The notes under the pieces were generated by a model. The model made no database searches. It saw nothing but the letters and a program-made list of their open reading frames with translations, and was not told the DNA's origin. The translations under genes and the position numbers were made by a program. From positions 1 through 6,397 of the forward strand of contig JAJRSN010000266.1 in the NCBI GenBank assembly GCA_024278715.1: a DNA stretch of 6,397 nucleotides, in the 5' to 3' direction. Of this stretch, positions 4,649 to 6,397 are shown piece after piece. The DNA comes from Calditrichota bacterium. Lineage in GTDB: Bacteria > Calditrichota > Calditrichia > Calditrichales > Calditrichaceae. Positions within the stretch are counted from its first letter, which is position 1. Every line of letters begins with the position of its first letter.

Positions 4649-5899
4649 ATGAGAATTAAAAATTTAGCTTTGCATTGGCAAATATTCATCGGATTACTTG
4701 CCGGCGTTCTTCTTGCTGTTTTTTCTCAAATGTTTAATTTCGAACCTTTTGTCACGGAGCGGGTGGCAATATTGGGCACGATTTTTCTGCGGGCGCTTAA
4801 AATGATAATTGTGCCTTTGATTGTTTCTTCCATCATTTCGGGAGTCACAAATATCGGCGACGCGGAGAATTTTGGCAGGCTTTCATTAAAAACTTTTGCT
4901 TACTACATTACAACCAGCCTTTTTGCCATTTTAATCGGATTACTATTCGTAAATTTGATTTCACCGGGAACCGGCGCAAACTTCGGTTTTCAACAGGTGC
5001 CCGAAAATCTGCAAACCACCGCCCAGGGTTTCGGAGATATTATTCTTCGCATTATCCCGACCAATCCCTTAGCGTCCATGGTGAAAGGCGATATTCTTCC
5101 CACCATCTTTTTTTCGATCCTGTTCGGCTTTTTTATTACCAAATCGCCGGACCCCTATCGTCAGCAGCTCACCGATTTTTTTCAGGGTGTTTTTGAAGTA
5201 ATGATGAGGTTAACCCATCTTATTATTAAGTTTGCCCCAATCGGCGTTTTTGCGTTAATAGCAAAGATTATCGCTCAAACCGGCTTGGACGCCTTTGTTC
5301 CTCTTTTCCGGTATATGATTACCGTTATTTTGGGATTGCTCTTTCACGCCACAATTACTTTACCTCTGCTTGTTTACTTTTTGGGCGGCATTTCGCCTCT
5401 GGCTCATTTTAAGGCAATGTCCGCCGCTCTGATGACGGCTTTTTCAACTTCGTCTTCTTCCGCAACCTTACCGCTCACCATCGATTCCATTGAAAACAAT
5501 GCCGGAGTATCAAACAAGGTAAGCAGTTTTGTCCTTCCCCTGGGCGCTACAATCAATATGGACGGTACGGCTCTGTATGAATGCGTGGCAGCGATGTTTA
5601 TCGCTCAGGTGTACGGAATAGATTTGAGTTTTGGGCAGCAGCTCATAGTGGTAATTACCGCCTTGTTGGCAAGTATCGGAGCCGCGGGGATTCCCATGGC
5701 GGGACTGGTAATGATTACTATTATTTTGAAAGCGGTCGGCTTGCCGCTAGAAGGCATCGGATTAATTTTAGCGGTCGATCGGATTCTGGACATGCTGCGG
5801 ACATCGATAAACGTTTGGAGCGACAGTTGCGGGGCTGTTCTCATCGCCCATTCCGAAGGCGAAACCGGGCTTAAGGTATTAAAACAAAAAGCTAAGTAG
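4649..5899 (+). CDS. Dicarboxylate/amino acid:cation symporter (DAACS/SLC1, GltP-like)
   Basis: An inner-membrane secondary transporter, 416 residues, normal for the family, with eight transmembrane helices and two re-entrant hairpins expected. It likely imports glutamate/aspartate or C4-dicarboxylates with Na+ or H+. Signatures: SSIISGVTNIGD (60-71) in TM3, the serine-rich HP1 tip STSSSSATLP (266-275), NMDGT (303-307) in TM7 that lines the cation site, HP2 tip SIGAAGIPMAG (342-352), and TM8 DRILDMLRTSINV (377-389). Asp381, Arg384, Thr385 and Asn388 align with GltPh Asp394, Arg397, Thr398 and Asn401, the acidic amino-acid substrate and cation ligands, so an acidic amino acid is favoured. HP1 has Ser where GltPh has Arg276; Arg378 in TM8 may compensate. 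The ATG follows GGGA by six bases. The stop overlaps the end of the convergent kinase gene by 8 bp. Confidence 0.95.
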   Translation: MRIKNLALHWQIFIGLLAGVLLAVFSQMFNFEPFVTERVAILGTIFLRALKMIIVPLIVSSIISGVTNIGDAENFGRLSLKTFAYYITTSLFAILIGLLFVNLISPGTGANFGFQQVPENLQTTAQGFGDIILRIIPTNPLASMVKGDILPTIFFSILFGFFITKSPDPYRQQLTDFFQGVFEVMMRLTHLIIKFAPIGVFALIAKIIAQTGLDAFVPLFRYMITVILGLLFHATITLPLLVYFLGGISPLAHFKAMSAALMTAFSTSSSSATLPLTIDSIENNAGVSNKVSSFVLPLGATINMDGTALYECVAAMFIAQVYGIDLSFGQQLIVVITALLASIGAAGIPMAGLVMITIILKAVGLPLEGIGLILAVDRILDMLRTSINVWSDSCGAVLIAHSEGETGLKVLKQKAK

Positions 5900-6397
5900 T
5901 CTTTCCGTTTTTAAGGGGTATTTCCAGTGCAAAAGTAGTTCCCTTGTTAATTTCGCTTTGGATATTAATTTTCCAGCCGTTTTCGTCGGCAATACGTTTA
6001 ACAATTGCCAGACCTAACCCTGTTCCGCTTTTTTTGGTCGTAAAAAACGGCTTGAAAATTTTGTCCAGATATTCTTCCGGAATTCCTTTTCCCTCATCCT
6101 GAATCGATATTAAAACCTTCGGATCGTCCAAATCGCCGTTCTCTTTAAAGTTCCGGATTTTTTCGATTCGTAAAATAATATTTCCCCCGTCGGTCATCGC
6201 CTGAACGGAATTCAATAACACGTTCATAAGAACCTGTTGCAGCAAGTAGGGGTCTCCGTGAATGATTAGCGGCTTTTCTCCGAATTTGGCTTTAATAACT
6301 ATTTTATTTTTTCTTGCCCGGCTTTCCACCATCTTAATAAGAGTTAAAACCGTTTCTTTTAAATCAATTCTTGATACAGAATGAGGCTGTTTTTTGG
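5892..6397 (-). CDS. Sensor histidine kinase, C-terminal ATPase domain, 5'-truncated by the window edge
   Basis: The minus-strand frame is open to the right edge, so the sensor region and the phospho-accepting His lie outside the window. What remains is the end of the dimerisation region (SRIDLKETVLTLIKMVESRA) and a full HATPase_c domain. Numbering from the internal Met at 6332: N box with Asn41 in LLNSVQAM, G1 box DEGKGI (79-84), F box FKPFFTTK (93-100), G2 box GTGLGLAIVKRI (103-114), and a final GTTFALEIPL (131-140). All ATP-binding elements are intact. The internal Met is not the true start, because kinase-like sequence continues upstream of it. The FKPFFTTK and GTGLGLAI pattern is the NtrB-like style common in PAS-containing cytoplasmic or membrane kinases. 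By family knowledge it phosphorylates a response regulator; none is visible here. Confidence 0.94.
   Translation of the reverse strand, partial: KKQPHSVSRIDLKETVLTLIKMVESRARKNKIVIKAKFGEKPLIIHGDPYLLQQVLMNVLLNSVQAMTDGGNIILRIEKIRNFKENGDLDDPKVLISIQDEGKGIPEEYLDKIFKPFFTTKKSGTGLGLAIVKRIADENGWKINIQSEINKGTTFALEIPLKNGKTT

Noticed and set aside
5581..5874. Alternative plus and minus frames within the symporter gene
   Set aside because: They overlap the most conserved part of the symporter (TM7 to TM8). The translations are Arg/Gly-rich or otherwise featureless, as expected of shadow frames.

Overview
The window is ordinary chromosomal sequence from an AT-leaning bacterium. It holds six recognisable protein genes (two cut by the window edges), one likely small unrecognised gene, two convincing intrinsic terminators and several candidate regulatory elements. 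The best lineage clue is the 633-residue secreted protein. It ends in a type IX secretion (Por) sorting domain whose motif starts CYPNPFNPRTNI, a version common in Calditrichota, Ignavibacteria and related FCB-group phyla, and it also has a signal peptide. PilZ and sensor-kinase genes also fit such an organism. Assignment below the FCB group is inference.

Left part (1-1703). A metallo-beta-lactamase-fold hydrolase, cut at its N-terminus, is followed 33 bp later by a short-chain dehydrogenase whose active site matches the pteridine reductase/FolM type; the two are probably co-transcribed. A 372 bp gene-free stretch follows. It contains a four-unit 9-bp tandem repeat, a TATAAT box, a small hairpin and a 15-bp-stem terminator with a GAAA loop, so it could encode a short non-coding RNA.

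Middle (1704-4419). The T9SS-type secreted protein has a strong ribosome binding site and ends flush against a perfect hairpin with T runs on both sides. On the opposite strand a 66-codon basic ORF with a strong Shine-Dalgarno sequence ends flush against the same hairpin, which argues that it is a real convergent gene. The start of that ORF faces, across a 179 bp divergent region with an FNR/CRP-like inverted repeat, a stand-alone PilZ protein that keeps both c-di-GMP motifs.

Right part (4420-6397). A 229 bp upstream region with two inverted repeats precedes a dicarboxylate/amino acid:cation (SLC1/GltP-type) symporter. Its stop codon overlaps by 8 bp, tail to tail, the end of a sensor histidine kinase gene that enters from the right edge on the minus strand.

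I see no defence locus, CRISPR array, transposase, tRNA or rRNA. The genes do not form one obvious pathway. The items most worth a second look are the small minus-strand gene, the repeat and possible sRNA in 1332-1617, and the divergent promoter region.
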